Below, piece by piece: positions 10,601 to 21,813 of a stretch of DNA of 64,000 bases. Below the pieces are notes generated by a model. That model saw nothing but the letters and a program-made list of their open reading frames with translations, was not told where the DNA came from and searched no databases. Source of the DNA: Gordius sp. MW1 (taxonomy: Eukaryota > Nematomorpha > Gordioida > Gordea > Gordiidae); NCBI GenBank assembly GCA_964036665.1, contig OZ038529.1, forward strand, positions 8,664,501 through 8,728,500, read 5' to 3'. The stretch's first letter is position 1, and each line of letters opens with the position of its first letter. The position numbers and the translations under genes were made by a program.

Positions 10601-13600
10601 TTGGTTTTAGTCGACTAAACATAAACAGACCTAAGATTTTTTAGTCTATTTTTCTTAGTCGACCATTAGGCTTAGTCTAAATTTGAAAATCAGGCCAGAG
10701 TCGACGGTTAGTTAATCTTAGTTAAACCAAAGGTCTACCAATCGAAACCCAGCCGCTTCTACAACACTGTGATGTATTGTAAAGTTTTTTTTGATAAAAA
10801 ATGGGTCCGTTGTTTAATTTATTGTATCATAATGCCACCCTAAAACGTTTTTATTCAAAACGTAAAGGTTTTTAAACTTGGTGGGTTACATTTTAGTAAA
10901 ATATAAAGAATTGCATAGCAATTATTAGCTGAATTAATATAATTTATAATTCAGATCCGGTAGCATATAATCGGGAATATAAAAAACCAAGAAAAATTGC
11001 CGATGCCAATTTTTATTGTCAATCGTATGACAACTTTTAAGAGCGAGATAAACAATTTGTCCCTCCATATATATTTACCAAACTCTTTGCCCCCCCCCTC
11101 TTATTTAAATCCTGGCTAGTCCACTGATGTCTAGTTGTGACCTAAAAGGTCTCAAGAAAGGAGAAATAATTACTATAAAGAGTGCTCATCTTAAGTAACT
11201 TAAAAGGGGGAAAACGTGAGATGGAATTTACCTTAGCCTTGAGATATGCTTGGGACGGAGGTATCCACTCTTTCGCCATGTATTTCTTATGCTCGTACTT
11301 CGCGCGTATAAACGCCTCCAGAGCTCTATATATATTTACACAACACGCACAGCATGTAAATCGCACCAATTATAACCAAAAATTTAAAACTTTCGCAATC
11401 GCTTATAAAATTAAGGTTAAAAAATATGATATATATGTTGGGATCCCAAAACATGAGACTTAATCAAATTCTTATAATTAACTTCTAATCTAATAGGTTA
11501 GCTACAAATTAGGTATGTCGAATATCTTCACAAGTAATAAATCCACAAGCCTCAAAAAATTTAAAGGCTCTTTTAGTAAAAATTATTATGGTCAAGTCGT
11601 ATATCAAGTTTAGCCATTTTGATATTGTAAAAGTGCACTGGAAAACGATAATGTTAATTAATTTCCCAATCTAATATCTTTAAAAATTTAGATAAGAACA
11701 GCTCAATCGCCAACCCTTAAGTATCCAAATAAAATAAGAGGGCATATTTTAAATGAATTTTAAATTGAACGCTCATATTAGCCCGGCCGGGTATCCATTT
11801 TAACTTCACCATAAGGTGAATTTCAAGAGTATATAACTATCTCATAATTTAAAACAATCTTGGTTACTGCTGGGCTAATAACTGTTTGAACTAAATTTGC
11901 GATTCAAAAACGATTTAACATTGGATATAAAATCAAATAGTGTTTACGAATCGGTTTGAGGCCTACGAAAAGTGTCGGGCACGCTGGCTTCGTATATGGC
12001 ACGAGCACGGCTATTACCAATCTCCTGTAAAAGCTGGTAAAATATCAAATTTTAAAAAGATTATATCCAAAATATTTAAAATACCACGTTATCTCGTTTT
12101 TATTGTTAGGACTCACCAATTATTAAATATGTTAAATAAAGTCATTCAAAGAATATAAAGTTTCTTCCGTATAATTTTGTAAGAAATGGCACATTACAAT
12201 TGACATTCTTGTGGTGATAAAATGACGTTGCGCGCATATATTTTTATATAAGAATGTTCGGAGTAGAAAGTTGAAAAAAATATGTCATGGCATCTCATAA
12301 GATTCAGCATCAAAATTAAAAGAAAAGCCCCACCCTCTAAACGAATTCCTGGCCACGCACATAGGAATATTTACATAGAATTTGCAAAAAATCTTTTAAT
12401 TTATAATCATTATCAACGCACTATTATGGGTAATAAGTGTGAAAGATAGCGTTGTAAAAACGGCTGGGTTTTTGTTTGGTCGACCTTTGATTTTAGTCGA
12501 TTAAACATAAAAAGACCCGAGTCGACCGTAAGTCTGAGTTAAACCAAAAAGGTCGATCAAACAAATCCCAGCCGTTTTTACAAAATTAAAGAAAAAAGTG
12601 AAAGGATTGAGTGGGTTGTGTTTTACTTGTAATTGTTCGGCTTTCCAAGTGTCCAAATTGATGGATTTTATGCGAGAAACGTGGCAACCTAAATTACGAT
12701 GAATACCGGCGCACCTTATGCACAAGAAAACGCCCAAATTCCATGATGCCCACCTCGGACCTATAAATTATTCATATCACTCATAATCAGTTTCACTTTT
12801 AAATTCTCATTTTTTGTAAATTTATAAACCTAATCGTGATAAATAATATGGTTTTAGCTATATTTTGTATTTAAAAAATTAATGAGTAGGCTATAAAAAT
12901 ATTATTACACTGAGCGTTTAGATAAAATTATAAACTAATATAAATTTGGGGAAAAAATATAATTATAGAAAGTTTAGTGGCAATAATAATGAATTTAGAT
13001 AATTTTATATATTTTTCAGTGAATATATTCACGATAAAATATTAAAAAGGCGTGTATAGTAAAGAGGCGAAAATCGATTTTATATTTAAAACAGAGCACA
13101 GTTGTGACCTAGAGGAAGGCAAAGGCTATATGCTTTGCGCCATGACACTAGCCTTGCTTAAAAGTCCTGTATTGCTGTTGAATTTATTTAGATGCCATAT
13201 AATAAATATATACAATGTATGCAAACTTTACAATCTCAATTGTTAAATCAAACATGTCCCTACATGAATAAATGCCACGTCTCTAAATTAAAGGTTTTAA
13301 AGTATATTGGTCTGTATTAATAAAATTAATTTTTTTTTAATTCATACATATTAATTTAATAATTTAAGGCCATGATACACAAGATAGGAATGCATAGAAA
13401 TATTAAAAAAGTGATGATAGGTTATTAATATAGATTCAAAAATTTTATCAGCAAATATAATTATAAATATATAAAGCATTAATTTTTTTATAATCGTGCT
13501 TGTACAAATTGAAATTCATTGTTTTAAGATTAAGAATCATAAATATTCTTTATTTAAAACCAAAATGTCTATTGAAACATACAGAAAATTCAAAACAATG

Positions 13601-13918
13601 TATATGAAAGTAATAACCTTTTTAATTTAGTAAAAGTCATGCAATTTATATCTGCATATGAACATAGGCTAATATAAGAGTTTTTTGAACTAGTTTTTTA
13701 TAATTCACTATCATGCAAAGTTTGTTACAATCATGGATACAATAAATGCCATATCTCAGGTATATTATTAAACTGAGATCTAATAAATTTGTATCATTAC
13801 CTTTAGCATCACAATCGGCGCAGTATTTGTTTTCTTCATCCTTAAGCAAAGAATTAAGTATAATTTGGTATCTTTCTTGATTAACTTTATCTTTTTCACG
13901 ATCTAATTTTATCGACAT
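7625..13918 (-). CDS. SMAP: SMAP1/2-type Arf GTPase-activating protein (9 exons)
   Basis: SMAP proteins stimulate GTP hydrolysis on Arf GTPases during clathrin-dependent traffic. Exons by - strand order: 13918-13801, 12760-12627, 12033-11948, 11325-11232, 10423-10310, 9607-9457, 9194-8845, 8526-8446 and 7708-7625. All junctions are GT-AG and in phase, giving 403 aa (human SMAP1 and SMAP2 are about 430-470). Exons 1-2 make the ArfGAP zinc finger C33-x2-C36-x16-C53-x2-C56 with the arginine finger at R61 (CAGIHR). Exon 3 carries RRPQTD, exon 4 [15 protein letters not shown], and exon 5 is lysine-rich. Exon 7 contains [10 protein letters not shown], matching the family's SKDSILSLYG. Exons 8-9 are Q/N-rich and end FQQDYLKQ then VQNQLASL. 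The first five exons are secure. The exon 5 donor (GTAACC) and exon 7 donor (GTTGAT) are weak and chosen by phase. Introns carry two MITE copies. Confidence 0.9.
10566..10765. mobile_element. MITE copy 1 in a SMAP intron
   Basis: Terminal inverted repeats begin GTTGTAAAAGCGGCTGGG and end with the complement, about 200 bp apart. The interior holds repeated TTAGTCGAC motifs. No frame is present. It sits in the intron between exons 4 and 5 of the SMAP-like gene. A shorter relative lies at 12451-12583. The superfamily is not clear; no convincing target duplication was seen. Confidence 0.8.
12451..12583. mobile_element. MITE copy 2 in a SMAP intron
   Basis: Terminal inverted repeats begin TTGTAAAAACGGCTGGG and end CCCAGCCGTTTTTACAA, over 133 bp, with interior GTCGA motifs. 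Same family as 10566-10765 with an internal deletion. It lies in the intron between exons 2 and 3 of the SMAP-like gene. Confidence 0.8.
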
Positions 13919-14529
13919 TTTTTATAAAATTTATAAAAACATTTGCAACGATTAATTAGTGAATAGGTGAAACTGGGTCAAAATATAAAATAAATCTGAT
14001 CATTTTTGATACTAAAAATTCGTCTAGGATTGAAAGTTATATATTACCAAAAGACAGATATAAATTAGTATATTAGTTAAAATATTATAGCAAGGTTCTT
14101 CAATTTTCCTACTCCGTAATCCTGCTATATTACACCACAGGTTAATTTGTAAATGAGGGGATGGTACCAAAGCATAATTTAAGTGGATTCCTATTCTTTT
14201 TATAAATTATTTTAAGTCGCGTGGTTTGTTCTGATAAGCTTCTTTCATCTTGGTCGGATAAAGGTTTTGAATATTCCTAGTTTTCATAACAATGCCCACT
14301 TGCCTTTTCCATGTGACACGAGGTCATCCTCTTTCTCATTTTTTTAAATGTCACATATGTATAAGGTGGTGAACATTTAAAAGCTTAAAATAGGATCTAT
14401 GCATTGTTGTAAAGAATATTTATAAAATAGCAGAAGAACTTCTATTAATCGTTTAATTGTAATTAAATATCATAGACTTGTATTTATTAAAACTCAATAA
14501 TTACTATGTTGAGTCGATAATCGTTATAT
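13919..14529. other. Region upstream of the SMAP-like start codon
   Basis: No coding signal. It should hold the promoter and 5' untranslated region of the - strand SMAP-like gene. Nothing specific is recognised. Confidence 0.4.
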
Positions 14530-15492
14530 CAGCATACGCTCGTCGAAGTGGTTGCTCAGAGGCGGAAAAGAATATTTTTTGGATGGAGCGTGAAGATATC
14601 CAAACTCGGTAAAGATGGGCTAATAATCATCGGAGCGGACCTCAATGGACACGTTAGCAAATCAAGAGTAGAATTTAAAGAAATTACGGTGGTTGGGGTT
14701 ACGATTTATGAAATGAAGGACGTACGAAAATTCTAGAAATTGCTCAAGATTTCGACCTAGCTATAAGAGATACTTTCTAAGAAATACTTTCTTCAAAAAG
14801 AGACAGGAACATCTTATAACGTACAAAAGCGGCAGCCGTTCCACTCAGATATATTTCCTTCTAGTCAACAGAACGCATTTGAAACATGTTCAAAATGTTG
14901 AGGTAATACCGAGTGAAATATTGGCTTGCCAACACAAGCTATTGGCTATGGACTTTATATTAAAGGTCCATCAAGGGCAAAAGGTACAAAAAGTAGCGGC
15001 TACTATACAATGGAGAAGACTATGATAATATACAACAATTTTGGGAAATAGCAATGAGACATGCTAAATTTAAGAAAAATTCTTCGTGTGAGGATCAGTG
15101 GAATGGTATAGCCGGCACAATGCAAAACGCGAGACGAAAAATATTAGGAGAAAGCAAGCCGGCTAAAAGAATTCCCAATGAGTCATGGAGGTGGAATGAG
15201 GAAGTGCATACAAAGTCTGGTATAAGAGCAAGAATAGTAATGATAAGCAAGCTTACCAAATAGCTAAAAGATAGGCTAAAAAATATGTAGCAAAAGCTGA
15301 AAACAAGGTGTGCGATGATATAAATGTGAAACTAAACTCAAAATAAGGAGAAAGATTGATCTAAAAAATCGCAAAGTTTAGGGCCCGAAATTCTATAGAT
15401 TACGTAGAATGCCGGCTAATCAATGGACAAAATGGAGAAATACTAAAATACGACAGCCATATACTAGATGGTACAACTATTATACGGATTTA
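14530..15492 (+). pseudogene. RTE-like retrotransposon relic, endonuclease and linker
   Basis: Frames with shifts and stops read as an APE-type endonuclease: LIIIGADLNGHV near 14610, a YGF-like turn, FDLAIRDTF, then TYKSGS and a HCxLLAMD-like end. A linker follows with ARRKILGESKP and ESWRWNEEVH (15120-15215), then SIDYVECRLINGQNGEIL and TRWYNYYTDL to about 15492. Coding is then interrupted by a GTCTCG-rich hAT-like insertion and resumes at about 18050. Confidence 0.75.
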
Positions 15493-18048
15493 AGAAAAAT
15501 CGAAACGAGACGAGACGATAATATTAAAAACCTACCCGAGATCGAGACGAGAATTTGGATGTGGAGACGAGACGATACGAGATTATTTTTGCGAAATCTC
15601 GGCATTTTATGACCATTCTATTTTTTAAATTATTGTTTATTTCGATATGCTTAATTTACTTTTAAGGCATTAAATGTAAATCAATAAGATTGGAATATAT
15701 TTGATATTAAAAAATATCTAAGTGTAATATATTTTTGCAAAACATTTAAAATTTGGGGATCATTTACCGTAGTTAGGATGGCCCTTCGGGTATGTGAATA
15801 TTAATAACAGTGGCGTAAATGAGGGGGGGGGGCGGGAAATCTCCCCCACCCCTGTTTTTCGATTAATAACTAAATTAAATGGGTTAAAATATTATAGTTT
15901 AGTTACATCATATCAAAGAATTTAAGACACATAAAACCTAGAAACATAATATATACATCTAAATTTTTGATTTAATTTCTGACAAAATGCGTTGTAAAAT
16001 TTCGAATATGATTGTGAAAATGGCTATGAAAAAATTTGTTTGAACATTTATTTCCCGTGAAAACACCAGACCGCACCAAGAAGTAGATAACTAAGGGATT
16101 ATTATAATGTTTCTCATTCTATATAATATTAATACTTTTACCATATATTATATTTGTCTACAATTCTCTGTTAGAACCCATCACGGTTTGATAAATAAAT
16201 TACCTGCCAAGGCCAGCTATAACCCTTTAATTTGCCAATTCACTAATGCTGTCCGAACAGCCGGGCCCAAAATGACGATTTTAAATTTCAAGATTTTGTC
16301 TTATTTTCAAAAATATTTATCTAATTTTAGAATTTTAATAAATAAAATTGTGACAAAAAAAAATAGTAAATTATATAAAAAATGTCATTATGGTGGCCTG
16401 CCAGGCCTACTTAAAAATCTCAATTTAGAACGGTAGCCTGCCCGACCCCTTAGCCGAATGGGGCCAGCATCGAGCCCGATTTTTTGGGTGTTTAACTTTT
16501 ACTTTTAATTACAAATAAAATGGGGAAAAATATTGCCAGATTTCCCCCCCCCCCCTGGTGAAAATCCTGGCTACGCGCCTGTTAGCATGATTAAATATTT
16601 CAAAATTTAAGGCTTAGAATGAGTTCTGATGGACTAAAACATATTTGAATTTCGCAGTTTGTCATCCTGCATGATGCGCTAATACTACATTGGTGGTCCA
16701 TTAGTTTGAATAACTATATAAGTTAAGCTAAGGTGGCTGGAGATTATTTAAGCACTCTTAGCGTCATTCGTGCCTGCCTAACAAATTCAAAAGTACAATT
16801 GAGTATTCGATGACACCGTATTAGATTTAATAATGAGTATTCTAGAAGTCTTACGCTTCAACTAATAGTATACCTCCTAAATTTTTGGATCTTAATAAAA
16901 TATTATGTGAATATTGTTTTGCCATATGCATTACTTTTCACATTATAAACTGGGGTTGGCGGATGCATTCAAATTTATTATAGTTTCCATAGATGTGGCA
17001 ATTGGGCGATATAAAATAAATACACAAACTTAAATTGTTAGATAAATAAATATTTAATGGCAAAGTTAGTTAGGTTTGGAAGGTAATTAATTATCTTTAA
17101 CAAATTTGATTATAAAGATTTTTGTCATAAAAAAATACGTGCACTTTAATTTAAAACTTAAAACCTTTTGTTCCTATTCCCATGGGCGTCTCTAATTCCA
17201 ATGCTGGCTACGCATTTGCTTACTCCTATAATAATGCTGCTTTTATTGTTGTTTTTAAAAAGTTCTAATATTTTTAAGATATTTTTTCACAGTAGCATTA
17301 GAGGGCGTTAAAATTAATTATAATTATTATATTATTTTGTCCTATTAAAGGACAGTATCAGATTTAAACAATATAAATTTATAAACAAAACTAAGTGCAA
17401 CTAGCTATCACTTATCTAAATTATAATATTCTTATTAAAAGTCACTCGCACTTTGTGGTTTATAACGCTATAGTAACCATGCAATAAACTATTTGGACTA
17501 TAATTGATGATGGTAATATCAATGGACTACGATTGCTTTAAATATGTTGAGGTCTACTTTGAGTCTTTAGCCAGGGTTAATAAAGAGTCTAAATTTGCTC
17601 AAAAATGTAACTTAGTCATATATATCTAAATTTATAAATTTATGAGTCTATTTATATTTGACAGACCCAGTGAGGTGGATACAAATTTTATAATTTACTT
17701 GAATTATAAAATTTAATTTTATACCTTCAAATTTATTAATAGTATTTAATTTGCACTTTTTATAGAAAAGACTATTTATATGAATTATTAATATCTTATT
17801 ATTGTCAATAGGATGTCGTCGCTTTATCGTTAAAAAGCTTGTATATTAAGGTTTTTTTAATATTAAGATATGCCATTTGGATGATTTTAACATTTATTTA
17901 ACATTTTTAATAAAACAGGAGAAATTACATAAAATTTTTTTTTAAAAAGTCAAGACAAGTCGAGAATTCTGGTCGAGGCGGAGATTTTAAACCGATTTGA
18001 GACAAGATTTTGTTTTCGACACCGAGACGAGACGAGGTCGAAACACTG
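15493..18048. mobile_element. hAT-like element with GTCTCG subterminal arrays, copy A
   Basis: The right end reads (- strand) CAGTGTTTCGACCTCGTC, matching the start of copy B at 27540. The left end has GAGACGAGAC-type repeats matching the other end of copy B. Long stretches inside align with copy B over most of its length, for example near 17460-17560 and 27990-28200. It splits the RTE-like relic between YYTDL and EEHNQENIIEEL. It contains no transposase. The left boundary is eroded, so its start is approximate and no target duplication is readable. A separate MITE is nested at 15808-16581. Confidence 0.7.
15808..16581. mobile_element. Nested hAT-like MITE with CAGGCGCGTAGCC-type termini
   Basis: The left end reads CAGTGGCGTAAATGAGGGG and the right end, reverse-complemented, CAGGCGCGTAGCCAGGATTT. 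Both lead inwards to G/C homopolymer tracts. CAG-GGCGTAGC termini are typical of hAT elements. It lies inside copy A of the GTCTCG element. A 109-codon + strand frame at 16107-16436 has no recognisable domain. Confidence 0.55.
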
Positions 18049-18049
18049 C

Positions 18050-18200
18050 ATGACGAGGGGCCTTTAGTCGAAGAGCATAATCAAGAAAATATAATAGAAG
18101 AATTAAACACAAAGGATTAGATTTCGGATATGGAGGTCAAAGTTGCTATGGGTAAACTAAAGTCAGGAAAAGCTCTCAGGCCAGACAATATAGTACGTCA
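18050..18200 (+). pseudogene. RTE-like relic, start of the reverse transcriptase domain
   Basis: Continues the frame broken at 15492. EEHNQENIIEEL is followed by ISDMEVKVAMGKLKSGKAL and then RPDN, the conserved entry to RTE-type reverse transcriptases (GKA-GPD). The similarity stops near 18200, so the element is also truncated. Confidence 0.7.
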
Positions 18201-19208
18201 ATGATTATTATATATAATAGTTAAAATTATATAATAATATAAAAATTTTAATTTTTATTAGTTGTGCAGTATAAGAATTGAATAATAGACGGTTTGAGTA
18301 CAAATCTAATTTTATTTAAATTTGATTAAAAATTTGTCATAATTACCTTTTAAAATTGTTCCAAACGCAATTTTTTGTTCTTTTAGCTCACAAACATTTC
18401 TATAATTTGATTTAGATAACATTAACCACAACGCGCTATGATACTGCAATTATTTTGCACCTATTCCATTATTATTGCCTTTTCATCACTTCGTCTGATT
18501 CTATAGCTGACTCTGACGATGTAAGTATCGTTAAATTTAAAATCTATTTTAGTAATATAATTAGCAGTTTACATTTTTTTATTTTATAGCGAAGCCTATT
18601 CTGCTTATATTAGATCATTTAACTTTCTTTAACAAATTTTATTGGCCTTTAATAGAATACTCTGCAGCTTTTCAAGCTTTTAGTATTCACGCTAAAATAT
18701 AATTTTTGCCACACCTGGTCCGCTTGGTCTCAAAATTATGTTCAACACCTTATTCAAATATATTTAAAATCTGTGAAAATACTAAGATGAAATACCCGTT
18801 TAAACCTCATTTTTATAACCTTTTATAAATTTTAGGATCAAGCATAAAAATTATGAGCGCTCGGCTTGTTCGCTTAAATTTTTTTCTACTTACAACAAAA
18901 ATGCTAAGATAAAAGAAATTTTTTGATAAGAACTACTTTTTAAATGCCTCTTGTTTTATGTATGAATCTTTCAATGTATACAACTTAATAAATGCGAAAA
19001 TGATATTAAAAGAGCACACCCCCAAATCAAATTTTCACATTGTAAGACAAAACAATTTTTTATGAAATCGAATTAAGAAGATTTGATGTAAATAGGTTAA
19101 ATTTAAAATTGAATAACAGTAGCTAATTTGCAAAAGCTTATTTACACCTGTATATAGTATGGCGAAACGGATAAAACGGTTTAAGACCATTTATTATCCG
19201 AATAAATC
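18201..19208. other. AT-rich stretch, probable intron of the 23274-23447 gene
   Basis: No clear coding or repeat signal. A + strand segment ending at 18518 before GTAAGT could be an exon end, but no partner was found. Confidence 0.35.
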
Positions 19209-19390
19209 TGTTGAGATTGGGAATCTTTATTTACTAGAGAGAGGTTTCGAAGTGATACAAAAATAGAAAAGTGAGTAAAAACGTGTATATCCAAACTATA
19301 ATACATACCAATTAACGATAATTAGATTGACAACACAACGGTAAACAACATATCCCCTGAGGCACTTCGCGCTCCAATTACCTCTCTACA
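19209..19390 (-). repeat. 3' LTR of the gypsy element
   Basis: 182 bp, starts TGTTGAGATTGGG on the + strand and ends CTCTCTACA. Matches 23068-23249 base for base as far as I can read. It lies downstream of integrase on the - strand, so it is the 3' LTR. Confidence 0.95.
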
Positions 19391-21759
19391 GTTCCCCCCT
19401 TTTCACAGACAAAATCCTTAAGGAATGCTGGCGGTTTTCGACTACGCTGCGGGTATCTAGGCTCTTCTCTAGGCGTTCCTGACTGGTTTTGCATTTGTTC
19501 CCTTATAGCACTTGTTCCCGTTTCCCTTTCTGATGATATCCTTTGTGGCCACCCGTTCTCTTGTCCCAGTGTGGTCCAGTCCAAGATTTTTCGTTCCCTT
19601 ATTTGATCCACGTGTCGGTGGTGTTTTCTTCCCTGTGCCCATACATCGTAGGACCGACTACCATGCTTGGCTTTTATCGTGCCTTCTACCCATTTGCTTG
19701 GACCCAGAAACATGCGCACCCAAACCAAGTCTCCTACGTTGAACGTCCGCGGGTTCCCGGTCTCTACCCATTGTTGTGGTACGGTTTCCCTCAAAACCTC
19801 CCATTCGGTTCGCATCCTTCTTTTCAGCATCATCTCTGCCGGGCTTTTATTGTTTGCGGGGTGTTTTGTAGATCTGTAGTTTTCCAAAAATCTACTCAGC
19901 CCTACTTCCGAATCGTTCCTAACGATGGCTTCTTTAATTAATCGTACGTATCTTTCTGCCAACCCGTTCGACGCCGGATGGTAAGGAGCTGTCCATCGTT
20001 GATTAATTCCCCTCGACTTGCAAAAGTTCTGTAACTCCTGCCCTTTGAATTGTGGGCCGTTATCTGATATTAACCAAGGTGGATTTCCAAATCTAGCGAA
20101 CGTTTCGGCCAGTTTTTTTATAACGGTTGTCGCCGTGGTGTCTTCTAATTTAAACACCTCTACCCATTTCGAGCTATTGTCCACCATCACGAGGTATGAC
20201 TTACCCTTGAGAGGACCCATGATATCGACATGTACTTGAATCCATGGTTTATGGCTAGGTTGACACTCTATCAATGGTGCCCTCTTCGCCGCCGCAGCCG
20301 TGTAATTGCAACTCCGGCACCCTTTCGCTACGCTCAATAATTCATCGTCAAGAGTCGGCCACCATATATACTGCCGCGCCACTTCTTGCATTCGCTTGAT
20401 ACCTACGTGGCCTCTATGTAGACTTTGGAGTACCACTCCTCGTAACTTCGCCGGAATTAATATTCGTCCCCCTTTGTAATATATTATGCTTTTGACTTCA
20501 TGTAACTTTGGCAGATGTTTTTCGTAAGTGCGTCTTAGCCCACACGTGACCATTGTATTTTGTTTACCCCTAATCCACTCTTTTAATTGCCGCAGCCCCG
20601 GATCCTCCAAGGTGTGTTGTTTTACCACGTCCAATGATATAAACGGATTCATCGAGTCCTCTGGTATTTCCTCGCTAACCTGATACGCGTGTTCGTTCGG
20701 ATTTCTAGACAAGAAATCTGCCGCGTTTTCGGTTCCCTTGTTGTATTCGAACTTGGTCGTATAGCCTGATACCATGAGCGCCCACCTGGTTAGGCGTGGT
20801 GACCATTGTTCCTTGCCCCTTTTGCTCTGATCGAATATATATATAAGCGGTCTATGATCCGTCATGATAGTAACGCTTCGTCCTTGTACATATTCGTTGA
20901 ACTTTTTTAGTCCATACACCACCGCAAGGGCCTCTCGTTCGATCGTCGAATACCGGCTTTCGCTATCGTTTAATGCTCTTGACGCATAGGCCACCACTCT
21001 CCAATTCTCTCCTGGTGCTCGTTGCTGTAAGATGGCCCCTAACCCCGTACCCGAGGCGTCTACGACCAGGCCGGTCTCCCACTCTCCATTGAAGTACGCC
21101 AGAACGGGGGCTTCCGTAAGCGCGGACTTGATAGCTTCAAATGCTCCTTGCTGTTCTTCACCCCAGTGGTACATCACGTTCTTTTTCATGAGTTTCTGAA
21201 TCGGGTGTATGATTTTGGCGTAGTCCTTAATGAACTTTGAAAAGTATGTTGTTAACCCAAGGAAGGACCTTATTTCGTTTTTGTTAGTTAAGTTTTTCCA
21301 CTGCTTGACTAATTCGGCTTTATTGTCGTTGATTCGAATCCCCTTGTTACTTATTACGTATCCCAGAAAGGTTACTTCCTTCGCCCACAAGATACTCTTG
21401 ACAATGTTCGGCACGAACCCCCACTTTTGTAACGTTTCTAGTACCTTGAGTAACCTCTCGTTGTGAATTTCTTCCGTCTCCCCTGCAATTAAGATATCGT
21501 CGATGTAAACCGCAACCCCTTCCATGCCTCCTAATATTTGGTCCATTGTCTTTTGAAAAATGGCCGCGGCACAATTTAAACCGAACGGCATCCGGTTAAC
21601 TTTAAATAGGCCCTTGTGCGTCGAGATAGTCAATCGTTGGCTCGTCTCTGGCCCTAATTCGAGCTGTAGGTACGCTTTCGTAAGGTCCAGCTTCGTAAAA
21701 TAGCACGCATTATCAAGTTTATTTAACAAGTCGTCGATTTTGGGTAACGGGTATAACAA
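19378..21759 (-). CDS. pol: Gypsy pol: reverse transcriptase, RNase H and integrase
   Basis: 793 codons from the first start-like codon after the stop at 21814-21816, in the same frame as the upstream Gag-protease frame. Reverse transcriptase includes LTKAYLQLEL, MPFGLNCAAAIFQ and the catalytic YIDD at residues 85-88. RNase H follows (VVDASGTGLGAIL, SRYSTIEREALAVVYGL, TDHRPL). Integrase has an HHCC zinc finger (HRGHVGIKRM ... CRSC), then the catalytic run HVDIMGP, ISDNGPQF and AYHPASNGLAER, that is D, D and E. The C-terminal part has a GPSKWVEGTI-type chromatin-proximal module and ends inside the 3' LTR. The start is the continuation of a longer frame, not a true initiation site. Confidence 0.93.
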   Translation of the reverse strand: MLYPLPKIDDLLNKLDNACYFTKLDLTKAYLQLELGPETSQRLTISTHKGLFKVNRMPFGLNCAAAIFQKTMDQILGGMEGVAVYIDDILIAGETEEIHNERLLKVLETLQKWGFVPNIVKSILWAKEVTFLGYVISNKGIRINDNKAELVKQWKNLTNKNEIRSFLGLTTYFSKFIKDYAKIIHPIQKLMKKNVMYHWGEEQQGAFEAIKSALTEAPVLAYFNGEWETGLVVDASGTGLGAILQQRAPGENWRVVAYASRALNDSESRYSTIEREALAVVYGLKKFNEYVQGRSVTIMTDHRPLIYIFDQSKRGKEQWSPRLTRWALMVSGYTTKFEYNKGTENAADFLSRNPNEHAYQVSEEIPEDSMNPFISLDVVKQHTLEDPGLRQLKEWIRGKQNTMVTCGLRRTYEKHLPKLHEVKSIIYYKGGRILIPAKLRGVVLQSLHRGHVGIKRMQEVARQYIWWPTLDDELLSVAKGCRSCNYTAAAAKRAPLIECQPSHKPWIQVHVDIMGPLKGKSYLVMVDNSSKWVEVFKLEDTTATTVIKKLAETFARFGNPPWLISDNGPQFKGQELQNFCKSRGINQRWTAPYHPASNGLAERYVRLIKEAIVRNDSEVGLSRFLENYRSTKHPANNKSPAEMMLKRRMRTEWEVLRETVPQQWVETGNPRTFNVGDLVWVRMFLGPSKWVEGTIKAKHGSRSYDVWAQGRKHHRHVDQIRERKILDWTTLGQENGWPQRISSERETGTSAIREQMQNQSGTPREEPRYPQRSRKPPAFLKDFVCEKGGTVER
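19391..19403 (-). other. Polypurine tract of the gypsy element
   Basis: On the - strand, AAAAGGGGGGAAC abuts the 3' LTR, the expected place for the plus-strand primer of reverse transcription. It overlaps the last codons of the integrase frame, which ends at 19378 inside the LTR. Confidence 0.8.
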
Positions 21760-21813
21760 CCCTTGCGCGTATTTATTTATCGTAAAGCGGTAGTCTATAC
21801 ATAATCGCAGAGT

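Noticed and set aside
18420..18518. Possible + strand exon ending in GTAAGT
   Set aside because: No acceptor-bounded partner or family similarity could be found.
19512..20239. Several + strand frames opposite gypsy integrase
   Set aside because: Shadows of the conserved - strand pol frame.
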